DNA of 64,000 nt from Deltaproteobacteria bacterium (GCA_022710585.1 JAKLGV010000004.1:122448-186447), one strand, 5' to 3'; counted from the stretch's first letter, positions 35,983 to 45,972 are shown. Program-made: numbers and translations. The notes: generated by a model not told the origin, from the letters alone.

Positions 35983-36873
35983 ATGGAACATATCACCAAT
36001 TCAATCGAAAGGGCGGATATCCTGCTGGAGACGCTTCCCTACATCAGGCGATTTTACAACAAGACTATCGTCATCAAATACGGCGGCCATGCCATGATTG
36101 ACGAGGATTTGAAAAACAAATTCGCGCAGGACGTGGTCATGATGAAATATATCGGTATCAACCCGGTGGTCGTTCACGGCGGCGGGCCGCAGATCGGAGC
36201 GCACCTGAAAAAATTTGGCAAGGAGTCGAAATTTATTCAGGGCATGCGGGTGACCGATGAAGAAACCATGAACATCGTGGAAATGGTTCTGGTCGGCACG
36301 GTCAACAAGGAAATCGTCGGCCTCATCAACCGGCACGGCGGCAATGCCGTGGGGCTGAGCGGCAAAGACGGCAATCTGATCGGCGCGGAAAAATATTATC
36401 TGAACGAAGAAAAAGCAAAGCATACCCCTCCGGAAATTATTGACATCGGCCTGGTGGGAAAGGTAAAGAGCATCAATGCGCAATTAATTATTTCTCTGGC
36501 GCAGAATAATTTTATTCCGGTGATCGCGCCGACGGGCATCGGCGAGCACGGCGAAACTTACAATATCAACGCGGATGTGGTCGCGGGAGAGGTGGCGGCG
36601 GCGCTGCAGGCGGAAAAGCTTCTGCTACTGACCGATGTGCCGGGCGTCCTGAACAAGGATAAACAACTGATCAACACGATGACGAACCAGAATGCGCTGG
36701 ATTTAATTGACGACGGCACCATCGAAGGCGGGATGTTTCCCAAAATCAAGTGCTGTCTGAAAGCTCTCAAAGGCGGCGTGAAGAAAACGCATATTATTGA
36801 CGGCAGATTAAAGCACGCCATTTTGCTGGAGATGTTCACGGATAAAGGCATTGGAACGGAAATCGTTCTCTAG
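35983..36873 (+). CDS. argB: Acetylglutamate kinase
   Basis: Phosphorylates N-acetylglutamate in arginine synthesis. The 296-residue amino-acid-kinase protein has VIKYGGHAM near residue 29, HGGGPQIG, and the [12 protein letters not shown] loop. The N-terminal extension before IKYGG (about 25 residues) is like that of the arginine-inhibited hexameric forms, so feedback inhibition by arginine is plausible. First of five consecutive arginine genes. Confidence 0.96.
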   Translation: MEHITNSIERADILLETLPYIRRFYNKTIVIKYGGHAMIDEDLKNKFAQDVVMMKYIGINPVVVHGGGPQIGAHLKKFGKESKFIQGMRVTDEETMNIVEMVLVGTVNKEIVGLINRHGGNAVGLSGKDGNLIGAEKYYLNEEKAKHTPPEIIDIGLVGKVKSINAQLIISLAQNNFIPVIAPTGIGEHGETYNINADVVAGEVAAALQAEKLLLLTDVPGVLNKDKQLINTMTNQNALDLIDDGTIEGGMFPKIKCCLKALKGGVKKTHIIDGRLKHAILLEMFTDKGIGTEIVL

Positions 36874-36899
36874 TTAACAATCAAGAAGGACTATGAAAA

Positions 36900-38090
36900 A
36901 TGAATGAAAAAGAAATCATGGCGATGGCCAACGAAAATATTATGAATACCTACAGGCGGTTTCCCGTCGTTCTGGTCAAAGGGGCCGGCGCTAGGGTGTG
37001 GGATATCAACGGCAAAGAATATCTTGATTTTGTCGCCGGCATCGCGGTTTGCTCTCTGGGGCATTCTCATCCTCGAGTGATTGACGCCGTCAAGGAGCAA
37101 CTGGAAAAATTAACGCACGTTTCCAATTTATATTACACGGAGCCACAGGCTCAACTTGCGAAATCGCTGGTGGATCATTCTTTCGCGGACAAGGTTTTCT
37201 TTTGCAACAGCGGCGCGGAAGCCAATGAAGCGGCGATCAAACTGGCGCGAAAGTACGCGCACGAAAATATGGGACCAGACCGTCATGAATTAATTACGAT
37301 GAAAGATTCGTTCCACGGCCGGACCATGGCGACCATTACGGCCACGGGACAGGAAAAATTTCAATTCGGTTTCACGCCCCTGCTGGACGGTTTTCATTAC
37401 GTGCCCTTCAATGATCTGAAATCTCTGGAAGCAGCCATCTCCGCGAAAACCTGCGGCGTCATGCTGGAGCCGATTCAGGGCGAAGGGGGCGTGAATATTC
37501 CTGATGCGGATTACCTGGCCTCCGTGAGGGAGATCTGCGACCGGTATGGAATTTTATTCATTGTGGATGAAGTGCAAACCGGCATGGGACGGACGGGCAA
37601 GCTTTTCGCCTATGAGCATTCGGGAATCAAGCCGGATATCATGACGCTGGCGAAAGCGCTGGGCAACGGCCTCCCTGTCGGAGCGATGCTCGCCACTGAT
37701 AAAGTAGCGAAGGCGTTTGTTCCCGGCAATCATGCCTCCACGTTTGGAGGCAATCCCCTGGCGATGGCAGCGGCGAATGCTGTTGTAAAAACGATTATGA
37801 ACGATAACCTGCAGGATCATTGCGTGAGCATGGGCGAATATTTTATGTCGGCACTCAAAAAACTTCAGCAGAAACATGGCATTATCAAAGAAGTCAGAGG
37901 CAAAGGCTTGATGCTTGCGGCGAAGCTGGATATCGAAGCGGGAGAGATCGTGAATGAATGTCTGCGACAGGGATTGCTGATCAATTCCACCGGCGGGAAG
38001 ACGATTCGGTTTGTGCCGCCGATCATTATCACAATACAGGACGTCGATCAGGCCATTGAAGTACTTGACAGAGTTATGGAGGGGAGATGA
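36900..38090 (+). CDS. argD: Acetylornithine aminotransferase
   Basis: PLP enzyme that makes N-acetylornithine from the semialdehyde; many homologues also act in lysine synthesis. The 396-residue class III aminotransferase has FCNSGAEANEAAIKLAR, FHGRTM, the EVQTGMGRTG stretch and the PLP-binding Lys in TLAKALGNGLPVGAM. The dapA and dapB genes downstream in the same run fit a shared use as succinyldiaminopimelate aminotransferase, which is inference. Overlaps argF by 4 bases. Confidence 0.95.
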   Translation: MNEKEIMAMANENIMNTYRRFPVVLVKGAGARVWDINGKEYLDFVAGIAVCSLGHSHPRVIDAVKEQLEKLTHVSNLYYTEPQAQLAKSLVDHSFADKVFFCNSGAEANEAAIKLARKYAHENMGPDRHELITMKDSFHGRTMATITATGQEKFQFGFTPLLDGFHYVPFNDLKSLEAAISAKTCGVMLEPIQGEGGVNIPDADYLASVREICDRYGILFIVDEVQTGMGRTGKLFAYEHSGIKPDIMTLAKALGNGLPVGAMLATDKVAKAFVPGNHASTFGGNPLAMAAANAVVKTIMNDNLQDHCVSMGEYFMSALKKLQQKHGIIKEVRGKGLMLAAKLDIEAGEIVNECLRQGLLINSTGGKTIRFVPPIIITIQDVDQAIEVLDRVMEGR

Positions 38091-38995
38091 AAAAAGATCT
38101 GCTGAATATTTCCGATCTGGAAGAGGGTGATTTCGAAAAAATCTGGCGGAAAGCGAAAAAACTGAAGCAGAATTTAAAAAACGGCAAGCCGCATGCTTCG
38201 CTGAAGGGGAAAACGTTGGGAATGATTTTCGATAAATCCTCCACCCGGACGAGAATATCCTTTGAAGTCGGCATGTATCAACTGGGGGGAATCGCTCTAT
38301 TTCTGACCTCCCGCGATACCCAGATCGGCCGGGGGGAAACGATTGCCGATTCGGCAAAAATGATGTCCCGCTATCTCAACGGCATCATGATCAGAACCTT
38401 TTCCCAGCAAAGCGTGGAAGATTTTGCCCGCTTTGCATCCATTCCGGTCATCAATGGATTAACAGATCTGCTGCATCCATGTCAGATTCTCAGCGATTTA
38501 TTCACGATCAGGGAAAAGAAAGGATCTTGTGAAAAAATAAAAGTTGCTTACATCGGAGACGGCAACAACATTGCCAATTCCTGGATTGAAGCCGCCGCGA
38601 AACTGCCTTTCAGTCTAGCGCTGGCCTGTCCTGAAGGCTATGATCCCGACCGGAAAATCATGGAGAAGGGAAGGAAAGAAGCGACGGAAGGCATTACGCT
38701 TGTGCGCGATCCCCTGAAGGCCGCGAAAGATGCCGATGTCCTTTATACGGATGTCTGGACGAGCATGGGCCAGGAAGCGGAGTCTGAGAAAAGAAAAGAA
38801 ATATTTGAGAATTATCAAATCAATAAAAGGCTGCTGAAAGCGGCAAAAAAAGACGCGATGGTCATGCATTGCCTGCCGGCGCACCGGGGAGAAGAAATTG
38901 CCTCCGACGTCATTGACGGTCCACAGTCCGTGGTGATTGATCAGGCGGAAAATCGGCTGCATGTGCAGAAAGCCATCCTGGAAATACTATTATAG
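38087..38995 (+). CDS. argF: Ornithine carbamoyltransferase
   Basis: Joins carbamoyl phosphate and ornithine to citrulline. The 302-residue enzyme has the carbamoyl-phosphate loop STRTRISFE at residues 52-60, HPCQILSDL, DVWTSMGQE and the catalytic HCLPAHRGEEI. The SMG motif marks ornithine rather than aspartate specificity. Between argD and argG in the arginine block. Confidence 0.96.
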   Translation: MKKDLLNISDLEEGDFEKIWRKAKKLKQNLKNGKPHASLKGKTLGMIFDKSSTRTRISFEVGMYQLGGIALFLTSRDTQIGRGETIADSAKMMSRYLNGIMIRTFSQQSVEDFARFASIPVINGLTDLLHPCQILSDLFTIREKKGSCEKIKVAYIGDGNNIANSWIEAAAKLPFSLALACPEGYDPDRKIMEKGRKEATEGITLVRDPLKAAKDADVLYTDVWTSMGQEAESEKRKEIFENYQINKRLLKAAKKDAMVMHCLPAHRGEEIASDVIDGPQSVVIDQAENRLHVQKAILEILL

Positions 38996-39007
38996 GAGGA
39001 ACGAAAA

Positions 39008-40216
39008 GTGTCGCGAGGAATTAAAAAAGTTGTGCTGGCTTATTCCGGCGGACTGGATACATCGGTCATTGTCCGCTGGCTTATTGAGACTTATAAATGT
39101 GAAGTAATCTGCTATGCTGCCGATGTGGGGCAGAAAGAAGAATTAACCGGATTAAAAGAAAAGGCAATTCATACCGGTGCCAGTAAAATTTATATTGATG
39201 ATTTAAGAGAAGAGTTCGCCCGGGATTTTGTGTTTCCGGCCCTGCGTGCCAACGCGATTTACGAAGGAACTTATCTTTTAGGCACTTCTCTGGCCAGACC
39301 GCTGATTGCCAAAAGACAGATCGAGATCGCCAAAAAGGAAAAAGCCGACGCGGTATGTCATGGCGCGACCGGCAAAGGCAATGATCAGGTGAGGTTTGAA
39401 TTGACCTACTATGCTTTAAATCCGTCCATTAAAATCATTGCGGCCTGGAAGGATGATAACTGGATATTTGATTCCCGGGAATCGATGATTGATTACGCCA
39501 AAAAATATAAGATTCCCATTCCACTGACGAAAGCGAAACCCTACAGTGCGGATCGCAATCTGTTGCATATTTCCCATGAAGGTGGAATTCTGGAAGATCC
39601 GTGGGCCGAGCCTCCGGAGAATATCTTTGTGTTGACCAAATCGCCCGAAAAGGCGCCGGATAGACCGACCTATGTGGAAATTGATTTTCAAAAAGGAAAT
39701 CCTGTCGCGATCAACGGCAAGAAAATATCCCCCGCGAAACTGATGGATACCATCAACTTGATCGCCGGCAACAATGGCATTGGTCGAGTCGATATGGTGG
39801 AAAATCGTTTTGTCGGCATGAAATCCAGAGGAGTTTATGAAACCCCCGGTGGCACCGTCTTGTGGGCGGCGCATCGCGCGGTGGAATCCATTACCATGGA
39901 TCGCGAGGTGATGATGATGCGGGACTCTCTCATTCCGAAATACGCGCAGCTGGCCTATAATGGCTTCTGGTATGCTCCGGAAATGCAGACGCTTCAGGCC
40001 TATATCGATGCGACGCAGGAAAATGTCACCGGCACGGCGCGCATGAAACTGTATAAAGGAAATTGCATAGTCGTCGGACGCAAATCGCCCCATTCCCTCT
40101 ACAGTGAATCCTTTGCCACTTTTGAAAAAGATCAGGTTTATAATCAGAAGGACGCAATAGGATTTATTAAGCTGAATGGATTGCGTTTGATTATTCAGAA
40201 AATGTTGAAAAAATAA
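39008..40216 (+). CDS. argG: Argininosuccinate synthase
   Basis: ATP-dependent ligation of citrulline and aspartate. The 402-residue enzyme has the PP-loop [11 protein letters not shown] at residues 10-20, [13 protein letters not shown], and the class I length. AGGAGG stands just before a GTG start. Followed 27 bases later by argH, the next pathway step. Confidence 0.97.
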   Translation: MSRGIKKVVLAYSGGLDTSVIVRWLIETYKCEVICYAADVGQKEELTGLKEKAIHTGASKIYIDDLREEFARDFVFPALRANAIYEGTYLLGTSLARPLIAKRQIEIAKKEKADAVCHGATGKGNDQVRFELTYYALNPSIKIIAAWKDDNWIFDSRESMIDYAKKYKIPIPLTKAKPYSADRNLLHISHEGGILEDPWAEPPENIFVLTKSPEKAPDRPTYVEIDFQKGNPVAINGKKISPAKLMDTINLIAGNNGIGRVDMVENRFVGMKSRGVYETPGGTVLWAAHRAVESITMDREVMMMRDSLIPKYAQLAYNGFWYAPEMQTLQAYIDATQENVTGTARMKLYKGNCIVVGRKSPHSLYSESFATFEKDQVYNQKDAIGFIKLNGLRLIIQKMLKK

Positions 40217-40243
40217 ACATCTCATATAGCGCGGAGATAACGC

Positions 40244-41635
40244 ATGGCAAAAGGCAAAAAACCATGGGGCGGCCGGTTTCAGAAAGCGACCGCCGAAAGT
40301 GTTGACCGGTTCACCGCGTCGATTCATTTTGATCAAAGGCTTTGTCCCTATGATATCGAGGGGTCCATTGCTCATGTGACGATGCTGGCCCGGCAAAATA
40401 TCATATCGAAGAGCGAATCCTTAAAAATTGTTGCCGCTTTGAAAGCTATTTTAAAAGATTATCTCCGCGGTAAATTTGAATTCACGTCCGCCGATGAAGA
40501 TATTCATATGGCGGTTGAAAAGGAGCTCATCCGCCGGATCGGCGAAATTGGAGGAAAGCTTCACACGGCCAGAAGCCGCAATGATCAGGTCGCTCTGGAT
40601 GTGAAGCTTTTTTTGCGGGCGGAAAATAATAATATTCTTGTCGCCATTCGTTCGCTGCAAACGGTTTTAATCCGGCGGGCGAAAAAAGAAATCAAAACGA
40701 TTATGCCCGGTTACACGCATATGCAAAAAGCGCAGCCGGTCCTGCTGTCTCATTATCTGCTTGCTTTTGTGGAAATGTTCGCGCGGGACGCGCAGAGACT
40801 GGAAGCATGCGGAAATCGGTTGAATGTTCTTCCTCTGGGAGCCGCGGCGCTGGCCGGCACCGGTCTACCCATCGATCGCGCGCTCACCGCGAAAATGCTG
40901 AAATTTCCCGCGGTCACCGAAAACAGCATGGATACGGTGGCGGACAGGGATTTCATCGCGGAATTCATTTTTTGCACGTCGCTGGTGATGATGCACCTGA
41001 GCCGGTTTTGCGAGGATCTGGTGCTCTGGTCGTCGGATGAATTCGGCTTTGCGGAGATATCGGATGCCTATACAACGGGCAGCAGCATCATGCCGCAGAA
41101 GAAAAATCCTGACATCGCTGAACTGATCCGGGGCAAAACCGCCCGTGTTTACGGTGACCTGGTAACGATTATGACGCTTCTGAAGGGATTACCCATGACA
41201 TATAACCGGGATCTGCAGGAAGACAAGGAGCCTTTATTCGATGCGGTGGACACGATGAAAGATTGTTTATCCATATTCACGGAAATGATCAAAAACACGA
41301 CTTTCAATGCCGCGGCTATGAACCGGGCGGCCAGAGGCGGATTTTCCACGGCCACTGAAATCGCGGAATACCTGGTGAGGCGCGGCGTCCCGTTTCGCCG
41401 GGCGCATGAAATTACGGGGAAAATAGTCGCTTATTGCCTGAAGTATAAAAAAGAGCTGGAAGACCTGACCATCTCCGACTATAAAAATTATGACAAACGT
41501 TTTACAGATGACATCAAAAACGCGATCAAACTGGAAAATGCCGTCAACGCCCGTCGACACACCGGAGGAACCGCCGCCAAAGCCGTGCTGCAAAGGATAA
41601 ACGAATTTGAAAAAAGTATGGACAAAAGCTGTTAA
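40244..41635 (+). CDS. argH: Argininosuccinate lyase
   Basis: Splits argininosuccinate to arginine and fumarate, the last step of the pathway. The 463-residue fumarase-superfamily enzyme starts WGGRFQKATAESVDRFTAS and has HTARSRNDQVALD, TPGYTHMQKAQP-like GYTHMQKAQPV and the signature GSSIMPQKKNPD. Its last 29 bases overlap the small lipoprotein gene. Confidence 0.97.
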   Translation: MAKGKKPWGGRFQKATAESVDRFTASIHFDQRLCPYDIEGSIAHVTMLARQNIISKSESLKIVAALKAILKDYLRGKFEFTSADEDIHMAVEKELIRRIGEIGGKLHTARSRNDQVALDVKLFLRAENNNILVAIRSLQTVLIRRAKKEIKTIMPGYTHMQKAQPVLLSHYLLAFVEMFARDAQRLEACGNRLNVLPLGAAALAGTGLPIDRALTAKMLKFPAVTENSMDTVADRDFIAEFIFCTSLVMMHLSRFCEDLVLWSSDEFGFAEISDAYTTGSSIMPQKKNPDIAELIRGKTARVYGDLVTIMTLLKGLPMTYNRDLQEDKEPLFDAVDTMKDCLSIFTEMIKNTTFNAAAMNRAARGGFSTATEIAEYLVRRGVPFRRAHEITGKIVAYCLKYKKELEDLTISDYKNYDKRFTDDIKNAIKLENAVNARRHTGGTAAKAVLQRINEFEKSMDKSC

Positions 41636-41882
41636 ATGCCTGTGCCTCATGTTGTTGATCAGTATTGCGGGCTGCGGCGTCAAGGGGAATCCGGCCGTCC
41701 TGAAAAATTATTCAGGCAACGGGCAGACCGCGCAAGATCTAAAATTCGTCTCAGTCTGTGACGCGGCATTATCAAAACAGGGCAGGGGTGCTCTCACGCT
41801 GAAACATCATGATGCTTCTTTCCGGCAAAATAAATTGACCGGTAGAAATCGTGATTGCAAAGATTGTCCAAAAGTCTTATAA
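41607..41882 (+). CDS. Small lipoprotein with LptM-like start
   Basis: A 91-residue protein from a TTG start, with AAAGGA 9 bases upstream, inside the argH end. The signal peptide MKKVWTKAVKCLCLMLLISIAGC ends in a lipobox and the mature start is CGVKGNPAV. This resembles the CGxKGPLxxP motif of LptM/LppL-type small lipoproteins, which often sit near dapA/lysA. The tail after residue 40 has several Cys and basic residues and is not recognisable. Membrane lipidation is well supported; role in LPS transport is only suggested by the motif. Confidence 0.65.
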   Translation: MKKVWTKAVKCLCLMLLISIAGCGVKGNPAVLKNYSGNGQTAQDLKFVSVCDAALSKQGRGALTLKHHDASFRQNKLTGRNRDCKDCPKVL

Positions 41883-41937
41883 GCATCAGTCCATTTAGGA
41901 AAAAAATTATTGAAGAAATTTTGAAGGAGGCCTTTTT

Positions 41938-42810
41938 ATGTTTAGAGGCGCGATGGTGGCGATAGTTACACCGTTTAAAAACAATCAGATTGATGAAGTT
42001 GCCCTGCGGGACCTGATTGAGTTTCAGATTGCTAATGGAACAGACGCGATTGTTCCCTGCGGAACCACCGGTGAATCGGCGACCCTGACGCACGAGGAGC
42101 ACGACCGGGTGATTGAAATTACCATTGACGCCGTCAAAAAGAGAGTGCCGGTGATAGCCGGAACCGGCTCCAATAATACGGCCGAAGCGCTGCGCCTGAC
42201 CCGGCATGCCTATGAAACGGGCGCTGACGGTGCCCTGATTGTCTGCCCTTATTACAACCGGCCGACCCAGGAAGGGCTTTATCAGCACTTTAAAGCGATC
42301 GCCGAGAGCGTTCCCCTGCCGATCATTCCCTACAATATCGCCTCGCGCACCGGCGTGAATATGCTGCCGGAACTGGTTGCCCGACTAGCGAAAATCAAGA
42401 ACATCGTCGGCATCAAAGAAGCGTCAGGCTCCATCAAGCAAATGAGCGATATGATCCATCTCTGCGGCAAGGATTTTGCCGTCCTGTCCGGCGACGATAT
42501 ATTTACTCTGCCGCTGATGGCCATGGGCGGAGCGGGCATTATCTCCGTTGTTTCCAATGTGGCACCCGCGGATATGGCCGGACTGGTGGACGCGTGTTTT
42601 GCCGGTGATCTGGCGAAGGCCAGAGCGTTGCATTACAAGATGAGCCCTCTGATCGACGCGATGTTTATCGAAGTGAATCCTGTTCCGGTCAAGGCGGCTC
42701 TGTCATTGATGGGAAAGATTGATTGCGAATACCGCCTGCCGTTGTGTAAAATGTCCGATGCGAACTTCGAAAAGTTAAAAAAGGTCATGACCGATTACGG
42801 GTTGATTTAA
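41938..42810 (+). CDS. dapA: 4-hydroxy-tetrahydrodipicolinate synthase
   Basis: Condenses pyruvate and aspartate semialdehyde, the branch point to lysine and diaminopimelate. The 290-residue TIM-barrel enzyme has CGTTGESATLTHEEH, PYNIASRTGVN with the catalytic Tyr, and the Schiff-base Lys in IVGIKEASG. GAAGGAGG stands before the ATG. dapB follows after 34 bases. Confidence 0.96.
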   Translation: MFRGAMVAIVTPFKNNQIDEVALRDLIEFQIANGTDAIVPCGTTGESATLTHEEHDRVIEITIDAVKKRVPVIAGTGSNNTAEALRLTRHAYETGADGALIVCPYYNRPTQEGLYQHFKAIAESVPLPIIPYNIASRTGVNMLPELVARLAKIKNIVGIKEASGSIKQMSDMIHLCGKDFAVLSGDDIFTLPLMAMGGAGIISVVSNVAPADMAGLVDACFAGDLAKARALHYKMSPLIDAMFIEVNPVPVKAALSLMGKIDCEYRLPLCKMSDANFEKLKKVMTDYGLI

Positions 42811-42844
42811 TTTTGTAACATTTGCATGCAGCGGAGGGCATTCT

Positions 42845-43657
42845 ATGATTAAAGCGGTGGTCACGGGAGCGGCCGGAAGAATGGGCGGAAAAATCATCAG
42901 CCTCATTTCAACCATGGAGAATATCGAGGTTGTGGGAGCGGTTGAAGTTGCCGGTCACCCGATCATCGGACGGAATATTGGTCAGGGATCGGGCAGAAAG
43001 GACATCATTGTCTGCCATGATTTATCCGCCTGTATCGACGGCGCCGATGTGGTCATCGATTTCACCAACCATGAGGCTTCTCTGAATTATTTAAAAGTGG
43101 CCAGCAGGAAAAATTGCGCCAGCGTTATCGGTTCCACAGGCTTTACTGACGCTGAAATGAAAGAGATTAAAGAGATGGCGCAGAACGTCCGCTGTGTCCT
43201 CACGCCGAATATGAGTGTCGGAGTGAATGTGATGTTGAAAGTTCTCGAATATTGCGCGGGGATTCTGAAAGATGATTACGATGTGGAAATCATTGAAGCG
43301 CATCACAACCTGAAAAAGGACGCTCCCAGCGGCACCGCCATGCAGATGGCCAAAGTCCTCGCGGCCAAGCTGGGGCGCAGTGTGGAAAATGATTTGCTGT
43401 ATTGCCGTCGCGGTATGATCGGCGAAAGAACCAAAAAAGAGATCGGCATCCAGACGGTGCGCGCCGGCGATATCGTCGGGGATCACACGGTCATCTTTGG
43501 CGGTGTCGGAGAGAGGCTGGAATTCATTCATCGGGCGCACAACCGGGACAACTTTGCCAAGGGCGCGATACGCGCGGCGCAGTGGATTGTGCATCAGAAG
43601 AACGGGTTGTATGATATGCAGGATGTTTTGGGATTAAGAGATCACCATGAAGGTTGA
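42845..43657 (+). CDS. dapB: 4-hydroxy-tetrahydrodipicolinate reductase
   Basis: NAD(P)H-dependent second step of the diaminopimelate branch. The 270-residue protein has the nucleotide-binding motif GAAGRMGGKI at residues 8-17, IGSTGFTDAEM, and the catalytic EAHHNLKKDAPSGTA with His and Lys. Its stop overlaps the folK start. No dapF, dapE or lysA is in the window. Confidence 0.96.
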   Translation: MIKAVVTGAAGRMGGKIISLISTMENIEVVGAVEVAGHPIIGRNIGQGSGRKDIIVCHDLSACIDGADVVIDFTNHEASLNYLKVASRKNCASVIGSTGFTDAEMKEIKEMAQNVRCVLTPNMSVGVNVMLKVLEYCAGILKDDYDVEIIEAHHNLKKDAPSGTAMQMAKVLAAKLGRSVENDLLYCRRGMIGERTKKEIGIQTVRAGDIVGDHTVIFGGVGERLEFIHRAHNRDNFAKGAIRAAQWIVHQKNGLYDMQDVLGLRDHHEG

Positions 43658-44160
43658 CTGAACCATTGAACGGCACCATTGCGTACATCGGGATCGGATC
43701 CAATCTCGGCGAACCCATTCAAAACTGCCGGAAAGCCATCGAAAGTCTTTCCCGCTCAAAAGGCATCGCGCTCATAACCGTTTCTTCTTTTTACAGGACA
43801 GAGCCTGTCGGCATTGAAGATCAGGCTTTATTTGTCAATGCGGTTGTGGAGATTAAAACGGAGCTTTCCGTTCACCGTCTCATGCAGACTCTAATGGCGA
43901 TTGAAAATGAGATGGGGCGGATCAGAGACGTGAAAGGCGGTTCGAGAATTATTGATCTTGATCTGCTTTTTTACGGACAGCAGGTCATATCTGAAACGGA
44001 TTTGATAGTGCCGCATCCTGAAGCGCACAGGAGACGGTTTGTTTTGGAGCCGCTTTGCGAAATAGCGTCTTATTTCATTCATCCTTCGTTTGGCGTGTCC
44101 ATCCGCGGATTGAAAGATAGATTGTGCGATCAGAAAGTAGTCGAGAAAATCAGAGAATAA
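43654..44160 (+). CDS. folK: 2-amino-4-hydroxy-6-hydroxymethyldihydropteridine diphosphokinase
   Basis: Transfers pyrophosphate from ATP to the pterin in folate synthesis. The 168-residue protein begins at a TTG overlapping the dapB stop and has AYIGIGSNLGEP, SFYRTEPVG, DQALFVNAV and the signature RIIDLDLLFYG, followed by the PHPEAHRRRFVLEPL segment. No folP or folB nearby; its place behind dapB suggests simple co-transcription. Confidence 0.93.
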   Translation: MTEPLNGTIAYIGIGSNLGEPIQNCRKAIESLSRSKGIALITVSSFYRTEPVGIEDQALFVNAVVEIKTELSVHRLMQTLMAIENEMGRIRDVKGGSRIIDLDLLFYGQQVISETDLIVPHPEAHRRRFVLEPLCEIASYFIHPSFGVSIRGLKDRLCDQKVVEKIRE

Positions 44161-44183
44161 GGGATAAGTCCGGCAGCTGTTTT

Positions 44184-44450
44184 ATGAATATCTTGAAATT
44201 TATCATATCGGTGATCGTTGTTTATTTCCTATATCAGATCGCGAAAAAAATAGGGGCCTTGAAGTCGACGGCGAATCCAAATGATCCGTCCCGATTTCCA
44301 GCCGGCAAAGGGGAAGAATTGGTGGAAGATCCTGTCTGTCATACCTATGTTCCCGTGAGCCAGGCGTATAAAAAAGAAGTGTCCGGCAAGGATTATTACT
44401 TTTGCAGTAAGAAATGCAGTGATCAATACCCACTGGAAAAAAATAATTGA
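44184..44450 (+). CDS. Small membrane-anchored protein with YHS/TRASH-like metal-binding motif
   Basis: An 88-residue protein from ATG 44184; a longer frame from 44124 lies inside folK. One N-terminal membrane segment (FIISVIVVYFLYQI) precedes a polar linker. The C-terminal half is VEDPVCHTYVPV...GKDYYFCSKKCSDQY, a Cys-x(n)-Cys-x3-Cys pattern like YHS/TRASH domains that bind metal ions (PP0621-type proteins). Function unproven. Confidence 0.75.
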   Translation: MNILKFIISVIVVYFLYQIAKKIGALKSTANPNDPSRFPAGKGEELVEDPVCHTYVPVSQAYKKEVSGKDYYFCSKKCSDQYPLEKNN

Positions 44451-44464
44451 TTTGAGGAGTGAAT

Positions 44465-45112
44465 ATGAAATTTTTTATCGATACCGCGAATATTGGAGAA
44501 ATCAAAGAAGGCATTGCGCTGGGAATGGTTGATGGTGTTACCACAAACCCGTCGTTAATTGCTAAAGAAAATAGAGGGTTCGATGCGGTAGTTAAGGAAA
44601 TACTTAAGGTCGTTAAGGGGCCGGTAAGCCTCGAAGTGATGAGTCCGGACGCGAAGGGAATGTTTGCTGAAGGAAAAAAACTGGCTCGTCTCGGCAGCAA
44701 TGTGGTGATTAAGGTTCCTCTTTCCACGGAGGGATTAAAGGCGACGAGAATGTTCGCCGACGCAGGCATCGATGTGAATCAGACATTAATCTTTTCTCCC
44801 CTGCAGGCGCTGATGGCCGCCAAAGCGGGCGCCCGTTACGTCAGTCCTTTTGTCGGCAGACTGGATGATATCGCGCACGACGGAATGGAGCTCGTTGAGC
44901 AGATTGTCACCATCTATGAAAATTATTGCTACGAGACGGAAGTGATTGTCGCCAGCGTTCGCCATCCGCGCCACGTTCTGGATGCCGCGCTGATGGGAGC
45001 GGACATCGCGACCATTCCTTTCAAGGTCATCGGGCAGCTGGCCAAGCATCCCCTGACCGAAAAAGGGATCGAGATGTTTTTAAACGACTGGAAAAAAGTG
45101 CCCGTAAAATAG
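44465..45112 (+). CDS. Transaldolase, small (FSA/TalC) type
   Basis: Transfers dihydroxyacetone units in the non-oxidative pentose phosphate pathway, or acts as fructose-6-phosphate aldolase. The 215-residue length and [16 protein letters not shown] start are those of the small family. [14 protein letters not shown] and the Schiff-base Lys in [14 protein letters not shown] are present. ATG 44465 is used because GAGGAG ends 5 bases before it; a GTG at 44459 lies within that site. Confidence 0.92.
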   Translation: MKFFIDTANIGEIKEGIALGMVDGVTTNPSLIAKENRGFDAVVKEILKVVKGPVSLEVMSPDAKGMFAEGKKLARLGSNVVIKVPLSTEGLKATRMFADAGIDVNQTLIFSPLQALMAAKAGARYVSPFVGRLDDIAHDGMELVEQIVTIYENYCYETEVIVASVRHPRHVLDAALMGADIATIPFKVIGQLAKHPLTEKGIEMFLNDWKKVPVK

Positions 45113-45134
45113 ATTGATCGCGTAAGCGTGCCCT

Positions 45135-45695
45135 ATGATTTCACGAAAAGAAACATTGAATTTGCCCAATACCATCACCTTGCTTCGCATCAGTGTGGTT
45201 CCGTTTCTTTTCTTTCTGCTTTCCGATCCGGGAAAATTCTGGAGTCTGATCATCGCCGGTTTGTTTGTCATTGCTTCGGTCACCGATTTTCTGGACGGCT
45301 ATTTCGCCAGAAAATATCAGATGATTACAACGATGGGGAAATTTCTGGACCCCATCGCGGATAAGATCATTGTGAATTCGGCGATGATCCTGATGATTCC
45401 GATCAGCCGCATTCCGGCGTGGATCGTCGCCATCACCATCATCCGGGATCTGATTGTGGATGTCATCCGAAGCATCGCCTCGGCTGAAGGCATCTATATT
45501 CAGGCCAGCATTCTGGGAAAACAAAAAACCGTCACGCAGATTATTGCCGTGACCGCGCTGATGATTCATTACCCGATTTTCGGCATCAATGCCCATATCG
45601 TGGGAATGGTCATTCTCTATTTTGCTTTATTCCTGACGGTGTATTCGGGCATTGATTATTTTATCAAACTGTATCAAAGCGTTGTGGAAAATTAG
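45135..45695 (+). CDS. pgsA: CDP-diacylglycerol-glycerol-3-phosphate 3-phosphatidyltransferase
   Basis: Makes phosphatidylglycerol phosphate, entry to the acidic phospholipids. The 186-residue membrane protein starts with NLPNTITLLRISVVP, typical of PgsA, and has the CDP-alcohol motif DFLDGYFAR...GKFLDPIADK. About five hydrophobic helices. With psd and pssA it completes the main phospholipid branches in this window. Last gene of the long plus-strand run. Confidence 0.94.
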   Translation: MISRKETLNLPNTITLLRISVVPFLFFLLSDPGKFWSLIIAGLFVIASVTDFLDGYFARKYQMITTMGKFLDPIADKIIVNSAMILMIPISRIPAWIVAITIIRDLIVDVIRSIASAEGIYIQASILGKQKTVTQIIAVTALMIHYPIFGINAHIVGMVILYFALFLTVYSGIDYFIKLYQSVVEN

Positions 45696-45767
45696 GCGGA
45701 GAGCTTTTTTGTCGTCAGAATAACGGCCAAAGAAAGAGATTTTTTATAAAATATTTTAACATTTTTA

Positions 45768-45795
45768 TTGACAATAATTGGCTATTTGATATAGA
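45768..45795 (+). promoter_or_regulatory. Promoter for tRNA-Gly and tRNA-Cys
   Basis: TTGACA (45768-45773), 16 bases, TATAGA (45790-45795). The predicted start is about 15 bases before tRNA-Gly. Confidence 0.7.
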
Positions 45796-45813
45796 CACAA
45801 GCGCTTTTAATGA

Positions 45814-45888
45814 GCGGGCGTAACTCAGCGGTAGAGTGCTACCTTGCCAAGGTAGACGTCGACGGTTCAAATCCGTTCGCCCGCTCCA
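45814..45888 (+). tRNA. tRNA-Gly (GCC)
   Basis: A 75-base cloverleaf. GCGGGCG pairs with CGCCCGC, anticodon stem CTACC/GGTAG holds loop TTGCCAA with anticodon GCC, and the T arm has GGTTCAAATCC. CCA is encoded. tRNA-Cys follows after 8 bases. Confidence 0.96.
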
Positions 45889-45896
45889 TTTTTTTT

Positions 45897-45972
45897 GGCG
45901 GCATAGCCAAGTGGCTAAGGCAGCGGTCTGCAAAACCGTTATTCCCCGGTTCAAGTCCGGGTGCCGCCTCCA
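45897..45972 (+). tRNA. tRNA-Cys (GCA)
   Basis: A 76-base cloverleaf. GGCGGCA pairs with TGCCGCC, anticodon loop CTGCAAA has anticodon GCA, and the T arm has GGTTCAAGTCC. CCA is encoded. Shares the promoter before tRNA-Gly. Confidence 0.96.

Noticed and set aside
41883..41937. Lysine riboswitch before dapA
   Set aside because: The 55-base gap is far too short for an L box and shows no matching stems.
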